In this document: piece by piece, positions 16,571-25,017 of the stretch | Numbering within the stretch: the first letter of the stretch is position 1 | Layout: the number at the start of each line of letters is the position of its first letter | NCBI RefSeq assembly: GCF_000307105.1 | Contig: NC_018645.1 | Coordinates: 1,872,578-1,936,577, forward strand | Source: Desulfobacula toluolica Tol2 | Lineage (GTDB): Bacteria; Desulfobacterota; Desulfobacteria; Desulfobacterales; Desulfobacteraceae | Direction of reading: 5' to 3' | Length of the DNA: 64,000 bases | The notes under the pieces: model-generated | Seen by the model: the letters and a program-made list of their open reading frames with translations, nothing else | Told to the model about the DNA's origin: nothing | Database searches by the model: none | Translations under genes and position numbers: made by a program

Positions 16571-16622
16571 TGTGGCAGGCCGGAAGGCCTCAGATAATAA
16601 ATAAATATTTCGGCCTGCCACA
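16571..16622. promoter_or_regulatory. Inverted repeat between the UbiD and CoA-ligase genes
   Basis: The perfect 12-base arms TGTGGCAGGCCG and CGGCCTGCCACA flank a 28-base AT-rich loop. No T tract follows on either strand, so it is not a classical terminator. It might be an mRNA-stabilising hairpin, a partial terminator, or a protein-binding site. Confidence 0.55.
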
Positions 16623-16696
16623 TGGTTTTGCGAGCAGCTCTGAAATCGAATGATAATTGATATTGGAAAAAAATGCTACAAAGGAAAGGATGAATT

Positions 16697-18352
16697 GTGA
16701 AACCAATTCGATATACCAAAGAGATGACTGATGAATTCCTGGAGGATGGATACTGGACCCGGGAAACATTTTATGATTTCTGGGAAAAGAATGCCAGGGA
16801 GATACCGGATCAGGAAGCATTGGTGGATTCAAAATACCGGCTGACATGGAAACAGGCTGTGGAACTTGTGGATGCCATGGCCATATCCTGGGTTGAAATG
16901 GGGATTGAAAAACACTCCAGGGTGATCATTCAGTCTCCTAACAGCGTATACGGCTTTCTGGCAAGAATTGCATGTGAACGGGCAGGGCTGATTTCCCTGA
17001 CGGTTTATCCGTATTTGAGAAAAAAAGAACTGACCTACATGGTTGACCGAACCAAGGCCTCGGCCGTGATTATTCTTGCCAACTATAACAAGTTCAACTA
17101 CCTTGAAATGTACGAAGATCTTCAAAAGGATTTTCCCCATCTGAAAAATATATTTTTGTTTGATGACATGGTTCCTCAGGATGCACCAAAAGGAACGTTT
17201 TCATTGACCTCAATGGTTGAAAAAAGAGTTCTTTTGCCGGTGGACAAGTCAGTTCTTGTAAAAAGACGCTTTGACCCTGTTGGAAATATTGCCATTCTCA
17301 CCACCACCTCCGGTACTACGGGTATCCCGAAATTGGTTGAATGGCCGCCTGCTCCCAGAATATGCACCTCAAAAGGCCGGGTGGATATCTGGAATCTGAC
17401 CAAAGACGATATCACCATGGCCATTGCCCCTCATGCAGGCGGGGCTGCCGGAACTCTGACCTATTTTGCAGCGCCTATTGCGGGAGCCAAAACCGTTATG
17501 CTGGAAGAGTTTTCCCCGGATGCGGCATTGGCCCTGATTGAAAAAGAAAAAGCCACTGCCATTGGCGTGGTGCCGACCCATCTGATAAGGATGCTTGAGG
17601 CGGATGTGTCAAAGTATGATTTAAGCTCGTTGAGGTTTATCCGTTCCGCAGGCGGGTATCTGGCTCCCCAGGTGGCAGAGGAGGCAGAAAAAGCCTTTGG
17701 AGCCTCCATCACAAGTGATCTGGGCACCCAGGACATGGGGTCTGTTTCAGGCTGCAGGGTTGAAGATTCCAAAGATCTGAGACGGCGGACCGTGGGCAGA
17801 ATGCTGCCAGGCAATAAGGTACGGCTGGCAGACAAAGAAAACAAGGAGAAAACAGTTCCCGATGGTGAACCCGGTATTCTGTATTTCAGGGGGCCTCATG
17901 CACCGGCCGGGTATTACCGCGACGAAGAACTCACCTCCACGGTATTTGACAAAGACGGCTGGACAACTACGGAAGATATTGTCAAGTTTGACCAGGGGTG
18001 TCTCTGGATACTGGGCCGTGCAAAGGATATGATCATCCGGGGCGGTCAAAATATTTATCCTGCCGAAGTGGAAGGCCTGCTCAACGATCATCCTGCCGTG
18101 GCATCGGTTGCCATTGTTGGGTATCCTGACAGGGAAATGGGAGAAAAATGCGCAGCCTATGTTATTCCGAAAAAAGGCGAGCAATTTGATTTTAAGACTA
18201 TGGTCGATTATTTGAAATCCAAAGATATCGCCATGTTCAAACTCCCTGAACATCTTGAAATCGTGGATGAATTCCCGGCTGTTGGAGATTCCGGCAAGGT
18301 GAATAAAGAGACACTTAAAAAAGATATTCGCAAGAGATTGGGTTTAAATTAG
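16697..18352 (+). CDS. Aryl/acyl-CoA ligase (AMP-forming)
   Basis: The 551-residue protein starts at a GTG with AAGGAAAGGA upstream. It has the adenylate-forming signature TTTSGTTGIPK (about residue 197), the DLGTQDMGS motif, the GWTTTEDIVKFD motif, the hinge LGRAKDMIIRGGQNIYPAEVE, and the C-terminal catalytic lysine in GDSGKVNKETL. The likely job, given the carboxylating genes upstream, is to activate 4-hydroxybenzoate (or a related aromatic acid) with CoA and ATP. The sequence also resembles 2,3-dihydroxybenzoate-AMP ligases, so the exact acid is uncertain. Long inverted repeats flank the gene on both sides. Confidence 0.85.
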   Translation: MKPIRYTKEMTDEFLEDGYWTRETFYDFWEKNAREIPDQEALVDSKYRLTWKQAVELVDAMAISWVEMGIEKHSRVIIQSPNSVYGFLARIACERAGLISLTVYPYLRKKELTYMVDRTKASAVIILANYNKFNYLEMYEDLQKDFPHLKNIFLFDDMVPQDAPKGTFSLTSMVEKRVLLPVDKSVLVKRRFDPVGNIAILTTTSGTTGIPKLVEWPPAPRICTSKGRVDIWNLTKDDITMAIAPHAGGAAGTLTYFAAPIAGAKTVMLEEFSPDAALALIEKEKATAIGVVPTHLIRMLEADVSKYDLSSLRFIRSAGGYLAPQVAEEAEKAFGASITSDLGTQDMGSVSGCRVEDSKDLRRRTVGRMLPGNKVRLADKENKEKTVPDGEPGILYFRGPHAPAGYYRDEELTSTVFDKDGWTTTEDIVKFDQGCLWILGRAKDMIIRGGQNIYPAEVEGLLNDHPAVASVAIVGYPDREMGEKCAAYVIPKKGEQFDFKTMVDYLKSKDIAMFKLPEHLEIVDEFPAVGDSGKVNKETLKKDIRKRLGLN

Positions 18353-18363
18353 GTTTATAATAT

Positions 18364-18417
18364 TAGAACTGCAGTAATTGCAGGTTTTAATTGTATTGCA
18401 CAATTACTGCAGTTCTA
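18364..18417. promoter_or_regulatory. 17-base perfect inverted repeat between the CoA-ligase and UPF0261 genes
   Basis: The arms TAGAACTGCAGTAATTG (18364-18380) and CAATTACTGCAGTTCTA (18401-18417) are perfect complements around a 20-base loop. It starts 12 bases after the ligase stop and ends 4 bases before the GAGG box of the next gene. There is no T tract. The stem would be very stable in RNA and close to the ribosome binding site, so it could separate expression of the two gene groups. Confidence 0.7.
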
Positions 18418-18432
18418 TCAGAGGTTAAAAAA

Positions 18433-19671
18433 ATGACAAACTCAAAAACCGTTTTAATTATATCTACCCTTGATACCAAAAGAGAAGAAACACGGTATTT
18501 GAAGTACAAGTTTAAGGAAATTAGTGTTTTACCTCTTTTAATGGATCTTTCCATGCGGGGAAAGGAAAAGTCCCATGCTGAATTGACTCCGTCCGATGTG
18601 GCGTCGGCAGGTGGAAGCACCATAGAACAAATTAATAATTCCAAAGAGCGGTCTACCATAACCAATATTATTATTGACGGGGCAACGAAAATTGCCAAGG
18701 ATCTGTATGCGGCAGGAAAAATTCACGGAGTTATGGCCCTTGGCGGGTCAACCGGATCTTTGATGGCAACAGATGTCATGCGGGCATTGCCCTTTGGGAT
18801 TCCAAAGCTTATGATCTCTTCAACAGCAGCGCTTCCCGGACTTTCCACAAAGTATATCGGTACAGGTGATATTTTATTGTTCCATTCAGTCATTGAAATA
18901 TCCGGTGTGACGGATATGCTAGCCAATGTTATGGACAGGGCCTGTTATGCCATGAAAGGCATGATAAAGTATGTTAACAATTCCTTTGCAGGAAGCGACA
19001 AAAAAACCATTGCCATGACCATGCTGGGTCCTTGTGAACAATGCGCCAGTTCAGTCAGACAAGCCCTGGAAAAAGAAGGATACCAGGTCACCGGGTTTTC
19101 CGCAGCCGGTGTCGGGGACAGGGCCATGGAAAAGATGATTGCCGAAGGGTTTTTCCAGGGGGTCATTGACCTGGCACCGGGCGGTGTGGGAGAACATTAT
19201 TTCGGGTATATGCGCGACGGCGGTCCTGATAGGCTGGAATCCGCCGGAAATAAGGGAATTCCCCAGATTATTTCCTTTTGCTCGGTTAATCACATGACCC
19301 CGTCCAGGTCAAAATATAAAAAAGAATTCCATGAACGGCGGAAATATGATCTGGATAAGTTTCGGACCTGGCTTCGTTTGTCTCCGGATGAACTCAAAGA
19401 GGTGGCCTGTGAATTTGCAAGAAAACTCAATGGTGCAAAAGCTCCTGTGAAGCTTCTGATCCCCACCCGGGGGTGGTCGTCGGTGGATTGCAAGGGCAAT
19501 CCAACCTATGATCCGGAAGAAGATAAAATTTTTGTGGAAACATTGAAAGACGGTTTGAATTTTGGAAAAGCCGGTCTGGATTCCGGGATAGAAATTATTG
19601 AAGTGGATGCTAACATGGAAGATTCAGCGTTCAGTCAACAGGTAACTATGGCGGCATTGGAGCTTTTTTAA
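18433..19671 (+). CDS. Tm-1-like ATP-binding protein (UPF0261)
   Basis: The 412-residue protein starts at the ATG giving MTNSKTVLIISTLDTKREET, 9 bases after a GAGG box. It fits the UPF0261 family, related to the plant resistance protein Tm-1: an N-terminal ATP-binding fold with GVMALGGSTGSLMATDVMRALPFGIPKLMISS, and a C-terminal domain like TIM-barrel PEP-hydrolase-type proteins (VIDLAPGGVGEHYFGYM, LLIPTRGWSS). The biochemical function of bacterial members is not established. The next gene starts within its stop codon (TAATG), so the two are translationally coupled. Its place inside a phenol-activation cluster suggests a role with ATP- or phospho-intermediates, but this is a guess. Confidence 0.8.
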   Translation: MTNSKTVLIISTLDTKREETRYLKYKFKEISVLPLLMDLSMRGKEKSHAELTPSDVASAGGSTIEQINNSKERSTITNIIIDGATKIAKDLYAAGKIHGVMALGGSTGSLMATDVMRALPFGIPKLMISSTAALPGLSTKYIGTGDILLFHSVIEISGVTDMLANVMDRACYAMKGMIKYVNNSFAGSDKKTIAMTMLGPCEQCASSVRQALEKEGYQVTGFSAAGVGDRAMEKMIAEGFFQGVIDLAPGGVGEHYFGYMRDGGPDRLESAGNKGIPQIISFCSVNHMTPSRSKYKKEFHERRKYDLDKFRTWLRLSPDELKEVACEFARKLNGAKAPVKLLIPTRGWSSVDCKGNPTYDPEEDKIFVETLKDGLNFGKAGLDSGIEIIEVDANMEDSAFSQQVTMAALELF

Positions 19672-20273
19672 TGGATGCATTGTTTGAACAGCGGCTGGTT
19701 GAAATGATTGAGCCAATATACCAAAAGGGCCGTGACGGAGACTGGGACCATGTTCAGCGTATGGTAAAATTTTGTAAATTCCTGCTGAAACATGAAGACG
19801 CAGATGAAAATATCGTGCTGCCGGCAGCATATCTCCATGATATCGGCTGGACTGCCATTGATTTTTCCGACTTTAACATCGCAACTCCCAAGGTTAAAGC
19901 CAAGGCATCAAGCGTTGCTTTGCATATGGAACAAGGTGCGTTCATTGCCGGTAAAATTTTGACGGATCTTGAATATGATCAAGCCAAGATCAAAGAGATA
20001 CAGGATATCATTAAGGTTCATGATTTGCCGGAAACGGTTTTTAAAATGAACAATATTTGTGCAACCCTGGTCGTTGAAGCAGACCGGCTGGACAGATACG
20101 GCAAAACAGGTCTTGCCAGGTTTAAAACCATGTTTGGAAAAGATAAGCTTGAGGGACAATACTGGGAAGAAGCCAGGCAATTAAGGCTTGACGGTCTTAA
20201 AAAATGGTTTAGAACACGAACGGGAGTTGCTTTGTCTGAAAAACTGGCCATGGAGATGGGGTTGTTTGATTAG
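19671..20273 (+). CDS. HD-domain protein
   Basis: The 200-residue protein has the metal-binding HD superfamily pattern: H in WDHVQRMVKF near residue 27, the HD pair in AAYLHDIGW near residues 61-62, a later HM in VALHMEQGA, and D in EADRLDRYG. HD proteins of this kind hydrolyse phosphate esters or nucleotides. The substrate is unknown. Translation is coupled to the upstream UPF0261 gene by a one-base TAATG overlap, so the two products probably act together. A pair of an ATP-binding and a phosphohydrolase protein within a cluster that makes an aryl phosphate is striking. Confidence 0.78.
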   Translation: MDALFEQRLVEMIEPIYQKGRDGDWDHVQRMVKFCKFLLKHEDADENIVLPAAYLHDIGWTAIDFSDFNIATPKVKAKASSVALHMEQGAFIAGKILTDLEYDQAKIKEIQDIIKVHDLPETVFKMNNICATLVVEADRLDRYGKTGLARFKTMFGKDKLEGQYWEEARQLRLDGLKKWFRTRTGVALSEKLAMEMGLFD

Positions 20274-20340
20274 CAGAAGGGCCTTGCCTGTTTTTTTTGA
20301 GCAGGGGTTTAACAAAACCAAAATATAAGGAGAGATAAGG

Positions 20341-20991
20341 ATGATTGTTAAAAACTGGATGTCCAAAAATCCTGATACAATGTCAAGTGATCTTTCAGCA
20401 AAAGAGGCCATGGATTTATTTGAAGAAAAACGGGTTCCTTTTATGTCAGTTGTCGATAACGGCAAGTTCAGAGGGCTTATTGCCAGGCGGGATTTAAGAG
20501 CGGCTGCTGCCTGGGCCATTGCCAGTCAGGATATTTATGAAATAGAATATTTTAACGAACGATTAAAAGTAAAAGATATCATGGTCAGAAAACCGGTCAC
20601 GATTACTGTGGATGATTCTGTTGAAACCGCCCTTGAAAAGGGCAAGGCTTTCGGCAGAAGTTTTTTGCCGGTCATGGATAATGATACACTTGTGGGAACC
20701 CTTTCAAACAGGGATTTTTCCAATGCTTTGGGTCAGCTTTTGGGAACCTATGAGGGGCTGCACAGTGCTTCCATCGAGATAAGCGGTAATTCAAGGGACA
20801 GCATCAGAAAAATCCTGGAAGATATTTTTGCCATGGGACTTGAAATAAAGGGGTTATTTACCTTGAAAAATCCTGATTCCGGTAAAAAAAGACTTATCCT
20901 CCGGTTTCAGGCCAAATGCTTTAAAAGAATTATCTCGTTAATTAAAGAAAAAGGTTATAATTTGATAGAAGTTGTCAAACACGAACAATAA
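20341..20991 (+). CDS. ppsC: Two-CBS-domain protein, phenylphosphate synthase subunit C-like
   Basis: The 216-residue protein has two CBS domains, about residues 1-70 (VKNWMSKNPDTMSSDLSAKE, RGLIARRDLR) and 75-135 (VKDIMVRKPVTITVDDSVET, LVGTLSNRDFSN), then an ACT-like C-terminal part (IRKILEDIFAMGLEIKGLF). In Thauera a 24 kDa protein with two CBS domains stimulates phenylphosphate synthase. Size, domains and context fit that protein, so the symbol is by analogy. CBS pairs bind adenine nucleotides, so it may tune phenol activation to the ATP/AMP balance. Unlike in Thauera, as I recall it, the gene is separated from ppsAB by several others. Confidence 0.68.
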   Translation: MIVKNWMSKNPDTMSSDLSAKEAMDLFEEKRVPFMSVVDNGKFRGLIARRDLRAAAAWAIASQDIYEIEYFNERLKVKDIMVRKPVTITVDDSVETALEKGKAFGRSFLPVMDNDTLVGTLSNRDFSNALGQLLGTYEGLHSASIEISGNSRDSIRKILEDIFAMGLEIKGLFTLKNPDSGKKRLILRFQAKCFKRIISLIKEKGYNLIEVVKHEQ

Positions 20992-21029
20992 TAAATAGTT
21001 TTTAACCGACAAACCCAAAGGAGTCATGT

Positions 21030-21671
21030 ATGGCAAAACGATTAATTGTAGGGATAGCCGGGGCAAGTGGTGTGATTTATGGGGTCAGGATGCTGGAAGT
21101 CCTTAAAAATCAAGGCATTGAAACCCATCTGATTATTTCAGAGGCTGGAAAACTCAATATCAGGATAGAAACCGATTATGATGTGGATGACGTTCTTGCC
21201 ATGGCTGATTTCACCTATACCAATAAAGATATTGCCGCATCTGTTGCAAGTGGGTCTTTTTTGACCATGGGCATGGTGGTTGCGCCCTGTACGGTTAAGA
21301 CTTTGTCCGGAATCGCCAATTCCTATAATGAGAATCTTCTGATCCGGGCCGCAGATGTTCAGCTCAAAGAAAAACGCAAAGTTGCGCTGCTGTTCAGAGA
21401 AACCCCTTTGCATAAAGGACATTTAAGGCTTTTAACCCAGGCTGCGGACATGGGAGCCCATATTATTCCGCCTGTACCGGCATTTTATCATCATCCCAAA
21501 ACCATTGATGATATTATCAACCAATCCGTGGGAAAAGTTTTGGATTACATTGGTATCGAACATGATCTGTTTCAACGCTGGGATAATTCAGAACTGGATA
21601 AACTTATGAACAACTCTGCAGCCGGTAAAAACAAGAACACCTGTGAGAAAAAGATGGTCGCCATAAAATAA
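21030..21671 (+). CDS. UbiX-family flavin prenyltransferase
   Basis: The 213-residue protein begins with the UbiX signature GIAGASGVIYGVRMLEVL, followed by SGSFLTMGMVVAPCTVKTLSGIANSYNENLLIRAADVQLKEKRKV and the FRETPLHKGHLRLLTQAADMGAHIIPPVPAFY block. UbiX attaches a dimethylallyl group to FMN to make the cofactor of UbiD enzymes. It lies in the same cluster as the UbiD gene at 15127, so it most likely serves that enzyme. An AAAGGAG box precedes the ATG. A basic C-terminal tail of about 20 residues (KNKNTCEKKM) is unusual. Confidence 0.9.
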   Translation: MAKRLIVGIAGASGVIYGVRMLEVLKNQGIETHLIISEAGKLNIRIETDYDVDDVLAMADFTYTNKDIAASVASGSFLTMGMVVAPCTVKTLSGIANSYNENLLIRAADVQLKEKRKVALLFRETPLHKGHLRLLTQAADMGAHIIPPVPAFYHHPKTIDDIINQSVGKVLDYIGIEHDLFQRWDNSELDKLMNNSAAGKNKNTCEKKMVAIK

Positions 21672-21735
21672 AAAAGATATCAGGAGCAATCGAACCTGAA
21701 CATACAGATAAAATTTATGATGAAGAAATAATCAA

Positions 21736-22050
21736 ATGATTCAACATCCAAAATGCAGGATCACAGTCATAAAAAGATCGCTTAACCGAGATATTATTGA
21801 CGCCTATGTGAAAGAAGAAATGAAAAGAATCAGTTTGTGCAGCAAGTTCAAGGAAGGGGACCAATTTTTGGTATATTCTGAATTTGACATGCCGGATAAA
21901 TTTTGTCACTGGGCCTGGGCGGATATCAGACATGATATCATGGCTGTTGTTAACAGTGTCCGATTTCCCTGGTTCAAGGAAAAGGCAATGACCATATCCG
22001 GTTGTACAGACTGGCTTAAGCCGGTTCTGTTTAAAATTGAAAAATTATAG
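21736..22050 (+). CDS. TIGR04076-family small protein
   Basis: The 104-residue protein has the features of this family: an early C-x-I-T-V-I-K segment (KCRITVIKRSLNR), a C-x-x-F-K-E-G-D-Q-F segment, the FCHWAWADIRHDIMAV block, and a closing SGCTDWLKPVLFKIEKL. Conserved cysteines and tryptophans point to a small metal- or cofactor-binding protein. No function is known to me. It sits 12 bases before the HAD gene and 64 bases after the UbiX gene, inside the aromatic cluster. Its size (about 12 kDa) is near that of the small gamma subunit of phenylphosphate carboxylase, but I see no sequence evidence that it is that subunit. Confidence 0.72.
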   Translation: MIQHPKCRITVIKRSLNRDIIDAYVKEEMKRISLCSKFKEGDQFLVYSEFDMPDKFCHWAWADIRHDIMAVVNSVRFPWFKEKAMTISGCTDWLKPVLFKIEKL

Positions 22051-22062
22051 GAGAGAACCGCC

Positions 22063-22737
22063 ATGTTTGAAGACCGGCAATTTGAACTTATACTGTTCGA
22101 TCTTGAAGGCACTTTGGTGGATTTTCAATGGCACCTGAAGGATGCGGCAACAAAGCTCCTTCAGGTTCTGTTCAATGCCGGCATTGATCCTGCCCGATAC
22201 GGAGAGTCTCCGGGATATGCCGGTCTTTACAATACTACCAGGGATATTACGGGTGACTGGGATATTCAAGAGGCTGAGCAATTGTTTGGGCAACTTGCCA
22301 TGATTTATGATTTTTATGATCTGGATGCTTTGAGCAGATGGACCCCATACCCGGACGTACGGCCTGTACTGGAAAAGCTTTCAGCCTGCAAGTATCGTAT
22401 GGGCGTGGTGAGCAACTGCGGGTATTATGCCGCAGAGACCGTCCTGGAACGTTTCGATCTGGCCGGATATTTTGAACTGGTTGTGTCAAGAAACGATGTT
22501 TTGTATTTAAAACCTTTTCCTGACGGATTGAATCTGGCCATAGAGAAGCTTTGCATGCCCGCTGACAAAACTCTGTTTGTCGGTGATTCGATCAACGATA
22601 TTCTGGCTGCAAATAAAGTTCCCGTAACATCATGTTTTCTATCCGGCGGAGAAAGCCGGGTTACCGGTGAGGACAGTCTTACGGCAGATTTCCGGATATC
22701 GTCTTTTTCAGGGCTTGCCGATATCCTGGTCCACTGA
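22063..22737 (+). CDS. HAD-family hydrolase, possibly phenylphosphate carboxylase delta-like
   Basis: The 224-residue protein has the HAD motifs in order: I, LFDLEGTLVDF with the nucleophile Asp; II, GVVSNCG; III, the lysine in LKPFPDG; IV, FVGDSINDILAA. In motif I the second aspartate (the general acid/base in DxDGT) is replaced by glutamate. In Thauera a smaller HAD-type delta subunit of phenylphosphate carboxylase has phosphatase activity; this protein may be a functional equivalent or may simply remove aryl phosphate. It is the last gene of the cluster. Its last 30 bases overlap the end of the convergent molybdenum hydroxylase gene. Confidence 0.75.
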   Translation: MFEDRQFELILFDLEGTLVDFQWHLKDAATKLLQVLFNAGIDPARYGESPGYAGLYNTTRDITGDWDIQEAEQLFGQLAMIYDFYDLDALSRWTPYPDVRPVLEKLSACKYRMGVVSNCGYYAAETVLERFDLAGYFELVVSRNDVLYLKPFPDGLNLAIEKLCMPADKTLFVGDSINDILAANKVPVTSCFLSGGESRVTGEDSLTADFRISSFSGLADILVH

Positions 22738-25017
22738 TTTGGTTTGTTCCAGATCCAGCATGCCCATTAAAATGTTTTCACAGGTCATGGGAAGGGTTCT
22801 CAAGTAAATCCCGGCGGCATTATGGATGGCGTGGGCAATGGCCGGTGACGGAGTGTTGATGACCACTTCCCCGATTGATTTGGCACCAAATGGGCCTGTT
22901 GGTTCATAGCTGCTTTCAAATTCAACCCGAATTTTTCCCACGTCCTGGCGGGAGGGTATTTTATATTGCATAAAAGAACTGGTGATCATTTTCCCTTTTG
23001 TGCTGCAGGCAATATCCTCATACAAGGCCATGCCGATTCCCTGGACAATGCCGCCTTCCGCCTGTATCCTGGCAAGGTTCGGGTTTATGGGGGTGCCGCA
23101 GTCAATCACTCCCACATAATCCACCACCTTTGTTTCCCCGGTTTCAAGATCCATTTCAATTTCCGCAAACCCTGCCATGAACGGCGGCGGAGAGACAGGG
23201 CTTGAATGGGATGCCCCGGCTGTAAGGCTGGTGTGATTGCCGACTGCTGTTTTTTGCGCCAGATCATCAAGGGTAATTATAGCTTGATCATTGAATATCT
23301 TGTTTCCGTCAAACTCCAGAGTTTCTGCCGTGGTTTTCAGCAAAGCGGCCGCCCTGGAAACAATTTTTTTCTTGAGTTTTTCACAGGCTTTAACCACTGC
23401 CGTGCCGGTCAAATATGTGGTGCTGGAAGCATAGGACCCGGTATCATATGGGGAGTGATCCGTGTCGACTTGGCTGACAATGATTTGTTCCATGGGGCAT
23501 CCAAGGCATTGGGCAGCCATCTGAGCTAAGATGGTATCACATCCGGTACCCATGTCTGCGGCACCGATCATCAAGGTGTAAAATCCATCATCCTGAAGCC
23601 GGATCTGAGCCGATGCAGTATCAATATTGGCGATCCCGGAACCCTGCATGGTGATGGCGGCTCCCACTGCCCGGACTTTTGTGCTGCTGATTTTTCGGCA
23701 CGGGTATTTTGTATGCCACCCGATCATTTCCCTGCCTTTTTTGATACAGGCTTCAAGAGCGCAGGAGTTGAGGGGTTCGCCATAATAGGCGCTCAGAGTA
23801 TCTCCTTTGCGTAACAGGTTCTTCAACCTGAGATCCAGGGGGTCCATGTCAAGTTCGTCCGCCAGTTCGTTTATGGCTGACTCAAGGGCAAAGGTTCCCT
23901 GGGTGGCGCCGTATCCTCTGAAGGCTCCTGCGGGCAGGGTGTTGGTATACACCACCTGGTAGCTGAACTTAAATGCCCGGGCCCGGTTGTACAGCGCCAT
24001 GGTCTTGTGGCCGGACAGGTTGACGGTTGTGGGGGCATGCTCCCCGTAGGCACCTGTATTGGAAAGGGTGTCGATGTGAATGGCCAGGATGTTGCCGTGG
24101 CGGTCCGCTCCCGCCCTTACCCGGATGATCATTTCGTGGCGGCTGGTGGAGGCGGTAAAAGATTCATGCCGGTCAAACACCATTTTGGCGGGTTTGCCGG
24201 TTTTTAATGTTACAATGGCCGGGAAAAGTTCGCTTATAACGGTCTGCTTGGCGCCAAACCCGCCCCCGATCCTGGGTTTGATTACCCGGACCTTTGCTTT
24301 TGGAATATCCAGGGCCTTTGCCGTAATCCTACGGACATGGAAAGGAATCTGGGTTGATGTGACAAGGGTCAGTCGTCCGGCATGATCCAGGTATGAATAG
24401 GTTCTGAAGGTTTCCATCATGGCCTGGCTATTAGGCTTAGTATGATAGACACGGTCCACCACACAGTCACATCTGGCAAATTCGGTTTCCACATCTGAGC
24501 TTTCAAATCCGCCTGCACAGCACAGGTTTCTTTTTCTATCATTGCCGATGTCAACATTCACATGATAGTTTTTTTCCGGGTGTATTATACTTTCATTGTC
24601 CAGGGCCTGTTTTAGATCAATCACCGGCTCAAACTGTTTATATGAAACCTTGATGGATTTTAACGCCCGGTTTACGGTCTTTTCATCTGTGCCGGCCACT
24701 ATGGCTACAGGATCACCCACATACCGGACTGTTTTATCCAGGATCAGGCGGTCATAGGGGCTGGGTTCGGGATAGGACTGGCCTGCCGTGGTAAATCGTT
24801 TGCCCGGCACATCCTGCCAGGTGAGGATACAGTCTATTCCTTCCGTTTCCCGGGCTTTTTGTACATCAATGTCCAGAATTTCGGCAAAGGCATGGGGGCT
24901 TCTCAATACTTTGACCACCAGGCAGTTTTCCGGTGCCAGGTCATCTGTGTAAACGGGTTTGCCCGTTACCAGGGCAGCTGCATCAATTTTCTCAACCCCT
25001 TTGTTAACATATTTCAT
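22708..25017 (-). CDS. Molybdenum hydroxylase, molybdopterin-binding subunit
   Basis: The 769-residue protein starts at the ATG giving MKYVNKGVEKIDAAALVTGK, with AAGGAG 7 bases upstream. It is a full-length xanthine dehydrogenase-type large subunit: the N-terminal a/b-hammerhead part up to about residue 120, then motifs RIGGGFGAKQ, AFRGYGATQGTFALES, GAADMGTGCDTILAQ and YASSTTYLTGTAVV. The active-site glutamate is expected in FGAKSIGEVVINTPSPAI near the C-terminus. The substrate is unknown; purines, nicotinate-like compounds or aromatic CoA esters are all possible. Its start overlaps the 2Fe-2S gene by 14 bases. Confidence 0.9.
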   Translation of the reverse strand: MKYVNKGVEKIDAAALVTGKPVYTDDLAPENCLVVKVLRSPHAFAEILDIDVQKARETEGIDCILTWQDVPGKRFTTAGQSYPEPSPYDRLILDKTVRYVGDPVAIVAGTDEKTVNRALKSIKVSYKQFEPVIDLKQALDNESIIHPEKNYHVNVDIGNDRKRNLCCAGGFESSDVETEFARCDCVVDRVYHTKPNSQAMMETFRTYSYLDHAGRLTLVTSTQIPFHVRRITAKALDIPKAKVRVIKPRIGGGFGAKQTVISELFPAIVTLKTGKPAKMVFDRHESFTASTSRHEMIIRVRAGADRHGNILAIHIDTLSNTGAYGEHAPTTVNLSGHKTMALYNRARAFKFSYQVVYTNTLPAGAFRGYGATQGTFALESAINELADELDMDPLDLRLKNLLRKGDTLSAYYGEPLNSCALEACIKKGREMIGWHTKYPCRKISSTKVRAVGAAITMQGSGIANIDTASAQIRLQDDGFYTLMIGAADMGTGCDTILAQMAAQCLGCPMEQIIVSQVDTDHSPYDTGSYASSTTYLTGTAVVKACEKLKKKIVSRAAALLKTTAETLEFDGNKIFNDQAIITLDDLAQKTAVGNHTSLTAGASHSSPVSPPPFMAGFAEIEMDLETGETKVVDYVGVIDCGTPINPNLARIQAEGGIVQGIGMALYEDIACSTKGKMITSSFMQYKIPSRQDVGKIRVEFESSYEPTGPFGAKSIGEVVINTPSPAIAHAIHNAAGIYLRTLPMTCENILMGMLDLEQTKSVDQDIGKP

